Of a DNA stretch of 64,000 nucleotides, positions 1 through 8,898 are shown in pieces. A program made the position numbers and the translations under genes. The stretch spans positions 204,053-268,052 of the forward strand of contig DHVS01000029.1 of assembly GCA_002412795.1 (NCBI GenBank), in the 5' to 3' direction. Below the pieces are notes generated by a model that saw only the letters and a list, made by a program, of their open reading frames with translations, made no database searches and had not been told where the DNA came from. How positions within the stretch are numbered: position 1 is the first letter of the stretch; the number at the start of each line of letters is the position of its first letter. This DNA comes from a bacterium UBP2_UBA5202. Its GTDB lineage: Bacteria > Edwardsbacteria > AC1 > EtOH8.

Positions 1-974
1 GCCGTGACCACCTTGAAGGTGGAGCCCGGCGGATAAGCACTGCGGATGGCCCGGTCCCACAAGGGGTAGCTGGAATCGTTGACCAGCCGGTTCCAGTCAT
101 CGGCCCGGATTCCGGCGGCAAAAAGGTTGGGGTCAAAGTTGGGGCGGCTGACCAGGGCCAGCACCCGGCCGGTCCGGGGTTCTATGGCCACCGCCGCTCC
201 GATCATTTCCCCGGTAAAAAGGCTTTCCGCCAGGGACTGCAGCCGCCAATCGATGGTCAGGGATATGTTGCTGCCGGGGTCGGGCTCTATCCTTTGGGCT
301 TCGGATACCGTTCCCAGATCACGGCCCCTGGCATCGACCTCGATGAAATCCCAGCCGTTGACGCCCTTCAGATAATTTTCGTATTTAAGCTCCAGTCCGC
401 CCTTGCCGATGTAATCGCCGTAGTTGTAGCCCTGGTCCCTGTATTTGGCATACTCGGATTGTCCCAGTGACGAGGTGTATCCCACCAGATGGCTGGCCAG
501 GGAGCCGTATTCAACCTTGCGCAGAGACTCCACCTCCAGCCGCAAAGCCGGCAGGTTCAGAATGTTCTCTTCGATCCGGGCCACCTGTTCCGGCGAAAGG
601 TCCTTGACCAGCACCACCGGGTCCTTGGGAAATATGCGGCGCTGGGAGATCACCGAGCTTCTCAGCAGCAGGCTGTCCAGCCCCAGCAGGACGGCGGCCT
701 TGCTGACCGAGGCCTGCCAGTCGTTAACGGTCACCAGCACTAGATCGAATCCGGGGCGGCTTTGGGCTATCAGCACCCCGTTGCAGTCAAAGACCAGACC
801 CCGGGGCGCCGGGATCATCAGCCTCCGCAGCCGGTTCTGCTGGGAAAGCCTGGCGTAATGACCATGCTTGACCACCTGCAGATATCCGGACCTGAACAGC
901 AGGACGGAAAAACCCAGGACCAACAATGCCAGAATGGAAAGTACCCTTTCCCTGCTTCCCAGTTCATTAGCCAA
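1..974 (-). CDS. mrdA: Penicillin-binding protein 2 (peptidoglycan transpeptidase), N-terminal part
   Basis: Class B PBP acting with MreBCD and RodA in side-wall peptidoglycan synthesis; membrane-anchored with a periplasmic catalytic domain. The gene runs off the window's left edge; about 324 residues are visible. A TM helix spans about residues 10-27, followed by the PBP dimerisation-type region, ending at PPGSTFK. This is the SxxK active-site motif, with the nucleophile at about Ser318 and Lys321 a few codons before the edge. No ATG fits the frame. I chose a TTG at 974 because a GGAG lies 8 nt upstream and an in-frame TAG sits just before it. It starts 22 nt after the mreD stop, in the standard mreB-C-D-PBP2 order. 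The KTG and SxN motifs lie outside the window. Confidence 0.9.
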   Translation of the reverse strand, partial: MANELGSRERVLSILALLVLGFSVLLFRSGYLQVVKHGHYARLSQQNRLRRLMIPAPRGLVFDCNGVLIAQSRPGFDLVLVTVNDWQASVSKAAVLLGLDSLLLRSSVISQRRIFPKDPVVLVKDLSPEQVARIEENILNLPALRLEVESLRKVEYGSLASHLVGYTSSLGQSEYAKYRDQGYNYGDYIGKGGLELKYENYLKGVNGWDFIEVDARGRDLGTVSEAQRIEPDPGSNISLTIDWRLQSLAESLFTGEMIGAAVAIEPRTGRVLALVSRPNFDPNLFAAGIRADDWNRLVNDSSYPLWDRAIRSAYPPGSTFKVVT

Positions 975-996
975 GAATTCATCTCCAGTCTAAAGG

Positions 997-1497
997 TTAG
1001 GTCAGGCTCAATTTTGTTTTCCCGGGCCGGGACAAGAAATGCTTCATCTGCGGCATCAATAGAGCACCCAGCAGGACCGTGAACAGCGCGCTGCCCAGGC
1101 CGAAACGAAGTAAAACCGAAAAATATCCGCCCGGCCCCCCTCCGCCCCGGCCCCAATACTCGAAAAGCTGGCGCACCAGAGACAGCAGGCCGACTGTCAA
1201 CAGCTGGCTGGAAAGCTGGTCCTTGTATATCCTTTCCCGCAACGATCCGGCCCAGTATCCCGAGACCGCGCCGCTGAGGGTGAACAGGCCCATGGTGGAC
1301 GGGTGATAGCAGTCGGCCATAAAGCCGGCCATTACCCCGGTCAATATCCCCGGACCGGTGCCCAGGGTCAGGGCCGTCAGACCGATGATCATGGCCATGA
1401 AATCCGGCAGCAAACCCCAGACCGACAGCAGTCCGGAAAGCGAGGACTGTACGAACACCGCCAGCCAGGCCAGTAAAAATAGTTTTAAATATCTCAT
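997..1497 (-). CDS. mreD: Rod shape-determining protein MreD
   Basis: A 166-residue, strongly hydrophobic protein with about five predicted TM helices; the first covers about residues 3-22. It matches the MreD family in size and character. MreD is an inner-membrane part of the elongasome linking MreC, PBP2 and RodA to the MreB filament. Its start overlaps the mreC stop by four bases (ATGA), so translation is probably coupled. Sequence identity in this family is low, so the call rests mainly on topology and on position between mreC and PBP2. Confidence 0.88.
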   Translation of the reverse strand: MRYLKLFLLAWLAVFVQSSLSGLLSVWGLLPDFMAMIIGLTALTLGTGPGILTGVMAGFMADCYHPSTMGLFTLSGAVSGYWAGSLRERIYKDQLSSQLLTVGLLSLVRQLFEYWGRGGGGPGGYFSVLLRFGLGSALFTVLLGALLMPQMKHFLSRPGKTKLSLT

Positions 1498-2447
1498 TGC
1501 GGCGATTTCTCCAGCTGCAGCGGAGTGGTGTCGGGAAGTTCTATCCTGAACTCCGGAGCCCGGATGATTACCTGAGGCTGGTATGATCTTTTTCGCTTAG
1601 CTGCCCTGACAGCCGAAGTATCCGGAACTGGTACCGGAGTCAGCAGAGGCAAAGCAGGATCCTGCCCGCCCCTGATCACCAGCACCTGGTTGATGCGGTT
1701 AAGGTCCAGAGCTGGCCGGACCTCCACGTCCAGCACCAATTTTCTCTTGTCCATCCCCACCTTCTCCACCACTCCCAGCATCAGCCCGTAGGGGAACACC
1801 CCTCCGTAGCCGGAGGAGACCAGGGTGTCGCCCGGAGCCACATCGGCCCTCAGGGGAACCCGGTCGAACAGGCAGGACATTCCGGCCGTGGTCCTGAATA
1901 TCCCCAGCACCCGGCTGCGCAGATCGATGGCGCTGACTCGGGAATCCGGACTGAATACGGTCTGAACCGTCGACTGTTTTTTATCCGCGCTTGTGATCAG
2001 CCCCACCAGGCCCAGGGTGGAGAGCACCACCAGGCCGGGCTCAAGGCTGTCTCCGGCGCCCTTGTCTATCAGCAGGTCAGGGCTGAGCAGCACCGGCTCC
2101 CGTCCCGCTATTTGGGCGGTTACCAGATTCCAGGACGAAAGTTTTTTAAGTTCCAAAGCCTGGCGCAGTCCGGCATTCTGGCGGGCCGCCTCCAGCAGGC
2201 CGGCATGCTCCAAATTGAGTTTGGCCAATTGGTCTTTAAGAACGGCATTCTCTTTCCAACTGGCCATCAGGGAGCGGGCCCGGGACAGCGGCCATTCCAG
2301 GGGGGCAAAGATGGTTCCCACCACCTTCTGTCCCAGCCACAGCTTGGCGCCCTGGGGCAGGATCATCAGGGTGGCTGACAGAATGACTGCTGCCCCCAGC
2401 GAGGCCCAGTCGGTCTTTTTAAGAAATCTGAAGTTTAACAGCCGCAT
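1494..2447 (-). CDS. mreC: Rod shape-determining protein MreC
   Basis: A 317-residue bitopic protein. An N-terminal TM segment (about 15-35) is followed by a helical coiled-coil stretch (about 60-115) and then the beta-rich MreC core, with sequences such as DKGAGDSLEPG and LVSSGYGGVFPYGLMLG. MreC is periplasmic, dimerises and activates PBP2. The C-terminus after about 270 is a Pro/Arg/Lys-rich tail that looks lineage-specific. It overlaps mreD by 4 nt. A 148-nt spacer separates it from mreB; it holds no gene and no clear terminator, so co-transcription with mreB is likely. Confidence 0.93.
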   Translation of the reverse strand: MRLLNFRFLKKTDWASLGAAVILSATLMILPQGAKLWLGQKVVGTIFAPLEWPLSRARSLMASWKENAVLKDQLAKLNLEHAGLLEAARQNAGLRQALELKKLSSWNLVTAQIAGREPVLLSPDLLIDKGAGDSLEPGLVVLSTLGLVGLITSADKKQSTVQTVFSPDSRVSAIDLRSRVLGIFRTTAGMSCLFDRVPLRADVAPGDTLVSSGYGGVFPYGLMLGVVEKVGMDKRKLVLDVEVRPALDLNRINQVLVIRGGQDPALPLLTPVPVPDTSAVRAAKRKRSYQPQVIIRAPEFRIELPDTTPLQLEKSPQ

Positions 2448-2595
2448 CTAAGTTCTGTAGTTTCATTATTACCGGGGTCAGAATGTCAATACCATTTTTA
2501 TCAGGAATCCATGAACCCATGAATGTTCAACATTGGGACCCTGATGGTTTCCTGTATTCCTGGTTTCCTTATATGATAATCGAATCACTTGATTG

Positions 2596-3660
2596 TTATT
2601 CCTTGCGGCTCTGCATCAGCACCTTTTCGTAATCGGACGGAGACTCCAGCACCTTGCCGGCCCCCATTACTATGCATTGCTGGGTTTCCAGCGCCAGTTT
2701 GATAGGCAGGTTGGTCTCCTCCCGCAGCAGGGCATCCAGGCCCTTAAGCAGTGAACCTCCACCGGTCATGGTAATCCCGGCGTCCACGATGTCGGCGGCC
2801 AGTTCCGGCGGGGTCTGCTCCAGCGCTTTCTTGACCGCCAGCACGATCTGGGACACCGGCTCGCGCAAGGCCTCGCGGATCTCCTCGCTTTTGATCTTGA
2901 TGGCCCGGGGGATGCCCTGCACCACGTCCCGGCCCTTGACCTCCATCTCCTTGCTTTCCTCCACCGGAAAGGCCGAACCGATCCTGATCTTGATCTCCTC
3001 GGCAGTCTGTTCCCCGATCAGAAGGTTGTGGGTCTTGCGCAGGTATTCCAGGATGGCTTCGTCCATCTCGTCGCCGGCTATCCGGATGGATGTGTTGCGG
3101 ACGATGCCGGACAGGGCGATCACCGCGATCTCGGTGGTGCCGCCGCCGATGTCTATCACCATGCTGCCCATGGCCGAATCCACCGGCAGGCCCACCCCGA
3201 TGGCGGCGGCAATGGGCTCGGCGATCAAAAAGACCTCGCGGGCCCCGGCGTGCTCGGCCGAGTCGCGCACCGCGCGCTTCTCCACTTCGGTGATCCCCGA
3301 GGGAACGCAGATGATGACCCGGGGCCGGATCAGGGTCCGGCGCTTCTGGGCCATCTTGAAGAAGGCCCTGATCATCTCCTCGCAGATCTCAAAGTCGGCG
3401 ATCACTCCGTCCTTCATGGGCCGGATGGCCCGGATCTCGTCGGGGGTGCGGCCCAGCATCTTCTTGGCCTCGTTGCCCACCGCGATCGGCATCCCGGTCT
3501 TCTTTTCGATGGCCACCACCGAGGGCTGGTTCAGGACGATCCCCTTGCCGGCCACGTAGACCAGGGTGCTGGCGGTTCCCAGATCCATCGCCATGTCGTG
3601 GGAGATCACGGATCCGAAGATGTCCCTTAAAATGTCCCTGAGGTCAGGCAGCTTTATCAT
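2596..3660 (-). CDS. mreB: Rod shape-determining actin homologue MreB
   Basis: Cytoplasmic actin-like ATPase that forms membrane filaments guiding side-wall synthesis. The 354-residue protein shows the phosphate-1 loop DLGTAST (about 26-32), the phosphate-2 loop DIGGGTTE, the connecting motif ITMTGGGS and the usual MreB length. An in-frame start lies 24 codons further upstream. I chose ATG 3660 because GGAGG sits 5 nt before it and the protein then begins with the short amphipathic segment usual for MreB. It is the first gene of the mreB-mreC-mreD-PBP2 cluster. No convincing consensus promoter was seen in the 155 nt upstream. Confidence 0.96.
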   Translation of the reverse strand: MIKLPDLRDILRDIFGSVISHDMAMDLGTASTLVYVAGKGIVLNQPSVVAIEKKTGMPIAVGNEAKKMLGRTPDEIRAIRPMKDGVIADFEICEEMIRAFFKMAQKRRTLIRPRVIICVPSGITEVEKRAVRDSAEHAGAREVFLIAEPIAAAIGVGLPVDSAMGSMVIDIGGGTTEIAVIALSGIVRNTSIRIAGDEMDEAILEYLRKTHNLLIGEQTAEEIKIRIGSAFPVEESKEMEVKGRDVVQGIPRAIKIKSEEIREALREPVSQIVLAVKKALEQTPPELAADIVDAGITMTGGGSLLKGLDALLREETNLPIKLALETQQCIVMGAGKVLESPSDYEKVLMQSRKE

Positions 3661-3815
3661 TATTCCTCCAATTGGATGGTATGTTCGAAGTATTAAAGTA
3701 TTAACGCAGGACGAGTAGTAACGATCGGGCACGATTGGTATGCGATTGTTCGACCAATTTATGTATATTGTATCACCATTGAATTGCCCATTGCATCCTC
3801 AGCGAAGCGCATTAG

Positions 3816-4652
3816 TCAGCTCCCGGTGCTCTCATAGGCCTTGACCCCCTGTTTCCAGGTAAACATCCCCAGCCCGAAGAACAACAGGCCGATGGCCGGG
3901 GTCAGCCAGGCGTACAGCACATACTTGGACGGCCTGAGCACCTGAACCGCCGGATAAAAGGCGGTGAAAGCGTAGGGAATGATCCAGCTTAGGATGAATT
4001 TCAGCTTGGGACCGTAGATGGTTACGGGATAGCCGGAAAAATTCTGCATCAGGTGGAGCACCGAGACCAGGCTGCCCCGGTCGTTGAACCAGAAGGTGGC
4101 GCTGACCGCGGCGGTAAAGACGCCCAGGTATATCAGGCAGGCCGACAGGGCCATTCCCAGGATCATTAGGTGCTGGGACGGTGAAAGGCTGATCTTCAGA
4201 TGATGCAGGGAATACAGCATGATCACCAGGCCCACCAGAATGTTGGATATCTCCTCAAAGTGTATCCGCTCGATTATCACCTGAAAGAAGCTGTCCAAAG
4301 GCCGCAGCAGCACCCGGTCGAACCAGCCCTCCACGATGTAGCGCTCGCTCACTTCGAACAGGTTGGAGAAGAACAAAAAGAACAGGCCCAGGGTCAGCTG
4401 GGAAAAACCGTAGATGTAGAATATCTCGTAACGGTACCAGCCCTTAACGTGGGGAACCCGGCCGAACAGGGCGGCCACGAACAGCACCCCGATCATCTGG
4501 GTCATGAAATTGGCTATGAACCCCGCCCAGAAATCCTCCCGGTATGCCAGCCGGGACTTGAGCGAGTTGGAAACGTTGGCCCAGGCCAGGTTTATGTAAA
4601 AAAGGGTTCGGCGCATATATAACGAGGATATAATGTGCTGGTATGAACTCAT
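3816..4652 (-). CDS. ABC-2 type transporter permease (PF06182-like), second subunit
   Basis: A 278-residue integral membrane protein with about six TM segments. It resembles the DUF990/ABC-2 permease family, including the motif-like VEGWFDRVLLRPLDSFFQV, where 'LLRPL' is common to these permeases. It is the third gene of a three-gene exporter (ATPase 5511-6515, permease 4711-5514), so it probably pairs with the other permease as a heterodimer. The substrate cannot be told; relatives include drug or lipid exporters. The start at 4652 is backed by GGGAG 6 nt upstream. That upstream sequence is an inverted repeat matching a dispersed repeat family of this genome. Confidence 0.85.
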   Translation of the reverse strand: MSSYQHIISSLYMRRTLFYINLAWANVSNSLKSRLAYREDFWAGFIANFMTQMIGVLFVAALFGRVPHVKGWYRYEIFYIYGFSQLTLGLFFLFFSNLFEVSERYIVEGWFDRVLLRPLDSFFQVIIERIHFEEISNILVGLVIMLYSLHHLKISLSPSQHLMILGMALSACLIYLGVFTAAVSATFWFNDRGSLVSVLHLMQNFSGYPVTIYGPKLKFILSWIIPYAFTAFYPAVQVLRPSKYVLYAWLTPAIGLLFFGLGMFTWKQGVKAYESTGS

Positions 4653-4702
4653 CCCTTGCTCCCTTCTCTTTTAAAGAGAAGGGCCGGGGTTGAGTTGGAA
4701 TG
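4653..4702. repeat. Intergenic inverted repeat between permease genes
   Basis: Arms CCCTTCTCTTT and AAAGAGAAGGG flank a short loop and are followed by GGGGTTGAG. A related unit with CCCCTTCTCTT/AAGAGAAGGGG and a downstream GGGGATGAG occurs at about 14007-14076 in the uvrA leader. It separates the two ABC permease genes and also supplies the ribosome-binding site of the downstream one. Confidence 0.6.
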
Positions 4703-4710
4703 TTTTCAGT

Positions 4711-5514
4711 TCACCCCCCCTGTATCTCCAGCCTCCTGATCCCATAGTGCCACAGTAACTGCCCGGCGGCGTAGATGATGATGATCCACATAATCTGCAG
4801 CAGCACCCCCTGGTGGACCCGGGACAGCGGCTCCATGCCCAGATAGATCCGGAGCGGCGCGTAGGCGATGTACTTGAAGGGCAGCCAGAACAGGGCGTCC
4901 TGGACCCAGCCCGGAAAAAAGGTGATGGGGATCATCACCCCGGAAAAGACCTCCACCAGCAGCTGCTTGAAGCGGAACACCCCCTCGTTGTTGCGGGTGA
5001 AGAAGGCCACCAGCCCGGTCAGATAGCTGATCCCGGCGTGGAGGAAGAAACTCAGGATGACGCTGATGGGGAACAGGTAAGGCCCCAGTTTGCCCGAGGG
5101 CAGTTGGATCGGGAACAGGAACGAGGCCACCACGATGATGGGCAGGGTCATGAAGACGAACATGAAGACGGCCCGGCCGAAGGATCGGAAATAGTGGTAG
5201 AGCTGGAAATTGGTGGGTTTCAGCAGATCCATCACTATCGAGCCGTCCTTGACCGCGTCCCCGATCATCCGGTCTATCCGGTTGGCGAAGAAGGTCCGGG
5301 CCGACCAGCCTATCACCACGTAGGTCATCATCTGTTCCATGGTGAACCCGGCTATCACCTGCCGGCCGGAATAGACCGCCTTCCACAAAAAATAGTTCAG
5401 GGCGATGATCAGCAGATAGGAGACGAAGCTGGCCAACACCTGAAAGCGGTAGGCCAGGTAGGTGATGTAGCCCAGCCGCATGAACTGCCAGTATTTGGCG
5501 AACCGCTTGGTCAT
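4711..5514 (-). CDS. ABC-2 type transporter permease (PF06182-like), first subunit
   Basis: A 267-residue polytopic membrane protein with about six TM helices. The region around VKDGSIVMDLLKPTNFQ corresponds to the cytosolic coupling loop and 'LLKPT' signature that the companion permease carries as LLRPL. It overlaps the ATPase gene by four bases (ATGA), so the two are translationally coupled. With the ATPase and the second permease it would form a complete exporter. The transported substrate is unknown. Paralogy with 3816-4652 is evident from matching length and motif placement. Confidence 0.85.
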   Translation of the reverse strand: MTKRFAKYWQFMRLGYITYLAYRFQVLASFVSYLLIIALNYFLWKAVYSGRQVIAGFTMEQMMTYVVIGWSARTFFANRIDRMIGDAVKDGSIVMDLLKPTNFQLYHYFRSFGRAVFMFVFMTLPIIVVASFLFPIQLPSGKLGPYLFPISVILSFFLHAGISYLTGLVAFFTRNNEGVFRFKQLLVEVFSGVMIPITFFPGWVQDALFWLPFKYIAYAPLRIYLGMEPLSRVHQGVLLQIMWIIIIYAAGQLLWHYGIRRLEIQGG

Positions 5515-6515
5515 TGGACCTTTCGGGCCTGGTAGACCCGGCGCACGATCTCCTCGATCGGCGGCTCCTCCAGCCCGATGTCCCGGACGTCCAGGCTGGA
5601 CAGCAGCAGGTGCATCAGCTGGGCGGCGTTGACCTGATTGCGGTTGAAGCTGATCTCCCAGTGGTAGGGGTCGGTGGATTGCATGTCCAGCGGATAGTCC
5701 TTTAACAAATCTGCCAGCCCCGAGAGTTTTACCGGGAAGATGGTCTCCAGCAGCAGCCTCCGGCTGGCGTCCACCCCGTCCTTGAGGGCCTTCAGCTCCC
5801 CGTCATAGATGATCTTTCCGGCGTCTATCATCAGCACCCGGCTGCACAGCTCCTCGATGTCGGACAGGTCGTGGGTGGTCAGGATGACGGTGGTGCCGTA
5901 TTCCTGGTTGATCTCCCTGATGAACTCCCGGATGTTGGCCTTGACCGCCACATCCAGCCCGATGGTGGGCTCGTCCAAAAAGACTATCTTGGGATTATGC
6001 AGCAGCGAGGCCGCCAGGTCACAGCGCATCCGCTGGCCCAGGGAGAGCTTGCGCACCGGGACCTCCAGCAGCTCCTTTAGTCCCAGCACCTGGTCAAATT
6101 TCTCCAAACGGGCCTGGTAATCGGACATTGGGATCTCATATATCTTCTGCAGCAGGTTGAACGACTCCATCACCGCGATGTCCCACCACAGCTGGGTGCG
6201 CTGGCCGAAGACCACCCCGATCTGCTTGACATGCTGGTAGCGCTGCTTGTAGGGTATCAGCCCCTGGACCCGCACCTGTCCCGAGGTGGGCACCAGGATC
6301 CCGGTCAGGACCTTGATGGTGGTGGATTTTCCCGCGCCGTTGGGACCGATGTAGCCCACTATCTCGCCGGAGTCAATGGAAAAGTTGACCTGGTTCACGG
6401 CGTGAACGGTCTCGTATTTCCGGGCCCAAAGATCCTTGAAAGCCCCGCCCAGTCCGGGCCTCCGGCGGTAGCGTTTGAAATCCTTGACCAGGTTATTTAC
6501 TTCGATGATAGGCAT
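5511..6515 (-). CDS. ABC transporter ATP-binding protein (exporter)
   Basis: A 334-residue ABC ATPase. Walker A is GPNGAGKST (about 57-65), the Q-loop lies near VFGQRTQLWWD, the signature is LSLGQRMRC, Walker B is IVFLDEPTIGLD, and the switch His is in LTTHD. About 90 extra C-terminal residues follow the nucleotide-binding domain, as in NatA/DrrA-like ATPases serving ABC-2 permeases. The 'FGQRTQLWW' stretch is characteristic of ATPases partnered with PF06182 permeases. It is the first gene of the three-gene exporter operon. Confidence 0.93.
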   Translation of the reverse strand: MPIIEVNNLVKDFKRYRRRPGLGGAFKDLWARKYETVHAVNQVNFSIDSGEIVGYIGPNGAGKSTTIKVLTGILVPTSGQVRVQGLIPYKQRYQHVKQIGVVFGQRTQLWWDIAVMESFNLLQKIYEIPMSDYQARLEKFDQVLGLKELLEVPVRKLSLGQRMRCDLAASLLHNPKIVFLDEPTIGLDVAVKANIREFIREINQEYGTTVILTTHDLSDIEELCSRVLMIDAGKIIYDGELKALKDGVDASRRLLLETIFPVKLSGLADLLKDYPLDMQSTDPYHWEISFNRNQVNAAQLMHLLLSSLDVRDIGLEEPPIEEIVRRVYQARKVQ

Positions 6516-6756
6516 CTATAAACTATAAATCCTAATTACAAAATACTAAATACTAATCAATTTCTAACTATCAAAACACCAAAAGCACTAAATAGTTTGA
6601 TGAGTTAGGATTTATGCATTTGAGATTGTTTAGATCTTAGGAATTAGTGCTTAGAATTTGTTAAATTTATGGCATTTTATTAAGTCTTGTATTCTATCAC
6701 AAGTCATAAATAGTGTCAATGCAATAAATTAAGATGATAAACAAATTATTAAAAAA
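6516..6756. other. AT-rich intergenic region with weak inverted repeats
   Basis: No gene is visible. The stretch is low-complexity AT-rich sequence. It contains an inverted pair, AAATCCTAA near 6527-6535 and TTAGGATTT near 6605-6613, plus related degenerate TAAAT/CTAAT words. The promoter of the ABC operon should lie here, but I could not pick out a convincing -35/-10 pair. Confidence 0.5.
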
Positions 6757-6757
6757 T

Positions 6758-6785
6758 AAAGAACGAAGCCCAAACTTCGTTCTTT
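6758..6785 (-). terminator. Rho-independent terminator after the methyltransferase gene
   Basis: An 11-bp perfect stem (6758-6768 with 6775-6785) and a 6-nt loop. On the minus strand it is followed by a T-rich run. It sits 32 nt past the stop of the methyltransferase gene. The other strand also has a short T-run, so it could act both ways. Confidence 0.85.
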
Positions 6786-6817
6786 TAAGTGTACGAATTA
6801 TGAGATTTCACCTGATT

Positions 6818-7636
6818 TTACTGTTTTAACCCCCAAACTATCATCCGGGGCAGGGCTTTGGGCGGGATCTTGGCAAAATCCTCCAAAACAGAATCTATCA
6901 GCTTCCCCGCCTCCGGCCCCCAACGCTTGACATAGGCGGGCCGCCGCTCTTTCAGCGTTTTGGACATTATACCGGCATATCCGGGTGTATCGGGAACATC
7001 CAGACCGGATGACCTGATGTCCTTTAAACCCAGTTTTCCTAGAAGCGCAATGTAATGCTCCAGCAGATGCAGGCCCCAGCAGACCTTGCCTTCGATAGCC
7101 GCCAGTTGGACGTTCATCCGCTCCATCCGGCCTTCGGCCGACTGGGTTTCAACGTCAGCAAATCCGTCCTTGATCTTGTCGTAAACCACGAACACCCCGC
7201 CCGGGGCCAGCACCCGGATGCAGTCGGCCAGGGCCTTGGCCACGTCGCCGTCGGCGCTGACGAAGTCGTGCAAGGCCATCCGGGAGATCACCAGCCCGGC
7301 CGAGCCGTCCGGCAGGGGCAGGCTGGTGGAATCGGACTGCAGCACTTCCAGCCGAAGGTCCTTGAACCGTTCTTTCAGCCTGGCCGCCGTGGTATCCAGC
7401 CGCTCTACCGCGTAAAGCTTCCCTGTGATCTTGATGTATTTCTGCAGCAGTTCTTCGGTGAAATCGCCCATTCCCGCACCCAGCTCCACCGCCGGCAGGA
7501 CGAGCCAATCGAACAACGGCTTGAGCGCCTTCTGTTCTTCGATTTCCAGGGCTTCCTCCTTTAGAAAGTACTGCCGGGATTCTTCTTCGGAGATCTCAGC
7601 CTCCTTGGCGAATTCCAGTATTTCTTTTTGATTCAT
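6818..7636 (-). CDS. Class I SAM-dependent methyltransferase
   Basis: A 272-residue Rossmann-fold methyltransferase. Motif I VELGAGMGDF lies at about 50-59, the acidic end of strand 2 is in YAVERLD, and the motif II/III region shows LQSDSTSLPLPDGSAGLV followed by VLAPGGVFVVYD. It looks like a methyltransferase type 11/UbiE-like enzyme. The N-terminal 30 residues are rich in Glu and unlike typical UbiE, so the substrate cannot be named. It is monocistronic, with its own terminator downstream and a repeat element between it and the GNAT gene. Confidence 0.85.
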   Translation of the reverse strand: MNQKEILEFAKEAEISEEESRQYFLKEEALEIEEQKALKPLFDWLVLPAVELGAGMGDFTEELLQKYIKITGKLYAVERLDTTAARLKERFKDLRLEVLQSDSTSLPLPDGSAGLVISRMALHDFVSADGDVAKALADCIRVLAPGGVFVVYDKIKDGFADVETQSAEGRMERMNVQLAAIEGKVCWGLHLLEHYIALLGKLGLKDIRSSGLDVPDTPGYAGIMSKTLKERRPAYVKRWGPEAGKLIDSVLEDFAKIPPKALPRMIVWGLKQ

Positions 7637-7686
7637 AAATCTTTCGACATAAGTTGAATGATTGCTTTTCTCAAGTTATTGGCTGC

Positions 7687-7770
7687 CGGACCTAACCCCT
7701 GCCCCTTCCCCACAAGGGAAGGGATAATGGTCTCCCCCTCCTTACGGGAGGGGGTCAGGGGGGCGGTCGG
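7687..7770. repeat. Dispersed GC-rich inverted repeat, copy 1
   Basis: Contains CCCCTTCCC...GGGAAGGG and CCCCCTCC...GGAGGGGG hairpins and ends in GGGGGCGGTCGG. Related elements with the same ending and the same orientation lie at 13846-13930 and 17091-17180. The 3' end of the GNAT gene, including its terminal Pro codons, falls inside this copy. Confidence 0.75.
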
Positions 7771-8552
7771 TTTCCCCTTTCCTTAGCCATGAATTCGTTG
7801 TATTCTGTGGTTATTTCAAAACCCAGTTTTTGGTAGAATCTGATGGCATCCGCGTTGTCAGTCTTTACATTGAGCCCGATGATTTCCACAGTCTTCAGCA
7901 GTTTCAGGCACAAGGCCGCCGTGACAATGGTTCCCAGTCCCTGGCCGCGGAACTCAGGCAAAGTGGCGATATTCCCCAATGCCGCCACTTTGTATCTTGG
8001 AGAATAGACATGGATCCCGGCGATGCTGGCCAGTTGTCCTTTGTGCCTGATCCCAAAATACTGCCCGGTCTCCAGCATCCGGACGTCGAACCAGTTGCCG
8101 GAATAGGCGGAAGCGTAGAATTCCAGTATCTCCTCTTTGTCCCTGGCGTCAAGTTGAACGGCGTTGGAAACATCAACAGCGTCAAGCATGCTTTTATCGG
8201 TCAGGGTCATTTTATGGTGGGTGCCGTGCGGTTCCAGCGCAAATCTTTCTTCCAGCGGTTTTTCGCAGCCACTGGTCAGATGGCAGTAGAACCTTTTTGG
8301 CAGTTTATCCTTAAGCTCATTAAGCAGCTCCGGCATTGAAACAGAACCGGCGTCTTCCAAAGCCAGCAGTACCGGGAGTTCTGTGCCTTGGTACAAAAGC
8401 GCCAGGGCACTGATCATTCCCTTCTCTTCCAAGGCGTACCAGGCGGTATAGGGAAAAAAGAACTCGTCCAGATCGCCCAATTCGTAAAGGTGGAGAGCAG
8501 AGTTCCTGCGAAAGAAAGATTCTATTCTGTTTATATCGGTTAAAATATTCAT
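7755..8552 (-). CDS. GNAT-family N-acetyltransferase
   Basis: A 265-residue protein. The C-terminal half is a GNAT domain: beta4 AALGNIATLPEF leads into the acetyl-CoA pyrophosphate loop FRGQGLG (about 201-207), then the NVKTDNADAIRFYQKLGF motif. The N-terminal half (about 1-120) is a degenerate GNAT-like region seen in tandem-GNAT proteins of the FR47 type. The acceptor substrate is unknown. The final residues (NRPPP) are encoded within a dispersed repeat, suggesting the repeat has overwritten the original C-terminus. Confidence 0.85.
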   Translation of the reverse strand: MNILTDINRIESFFRRNSALHLYELGDLDEFFFPYTAWYALEEKGMISALALLYQGTELPVLLALEDAGSVSMPELLNELKDKLPKRFYCHLTSGCEKPLEERFALEPHGTHHKMTLTDKSMLDAVDVSNAVQLDARDKEEILEFYASAYSGNWFDVRMLETGQYFGIRHKGQLASIAGIHVYSPRYKVAALGNIATLPEFRGQGLGTIVTAALCLKLLKTVEIIGLNVKTDNADAIRFYQKLGFEITTEYNEFMAKERGNRPPP

Positions 8553-8623
8553 TGACGCTGAAGATCGATTTTACTCCCATTCATAAGCATTTTAAAATAA
8601 ATTAAGCCAAGAGTCAAACAAAA

Positions 8624-8650
8624 AAGCGGCCTGCTTTTCGCAGGCCGCTT
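8624..8650 (-). terminator. Rho-independent terminator of the DUF1858 operon
   Basis: An 11-bp GC-rich stem (8624-8634 with 8640-8650), a 5-nt loop, and a run of T's on the minus strand, 14 nt after the DUF1858 stop codon. Confidence 0.9.
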
Positions 8651-8664
8651 CTCTAAGTGCTGGA

Positions 8665-8886
8665 TCACTTTTTCTCCACCGGTTCGGTCTCTTTAAGACA
8701 AGCGTTCAGCTCGACCACTAATTTTTCGGCGTCCAATCCGTGGGTGATAGCCCCCTGCTCCACCGTTTCCCGGTAGGCCACGCTGCAGCCCACGCAGAAA
8801 AGGCCATGGGAATAAAATACCTTGATGGTCTTGGGGTGCTGGTTGACCACCTCCATGATGGTCATTTCCTTGGTGATCTGGTCCAT
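8665..8886 (-). CDS. DUF1858 small redox-type protein
   Basis: A 73-residue protein matching the DUF1858 family (PF08984). It has the ITKEMTIMEVVNQHPKT opening and the GLFCVGC motif (about 29-35), whose Cys pair is the presumed redox or metal-binding site. Family members occur in anaerobes, alone or fused to hybrid-cluster and redox proteins, and their exact role is unsettled. It is the second gene of a two-gene operon with the 37-aa Cys-rich protein upstream (12-nt gap), followed by its own terminator. Confidence 0.88.
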   Translation of the reverse strand: MDQITKEMTIMEVVNQHPKTIKVFYSHGLFCVGCSVAYRETVEQGAITHGLDAEKLVVELNACLKETEPVEKK

Positions 8887-8898
8887 AAAGCAGTCAGT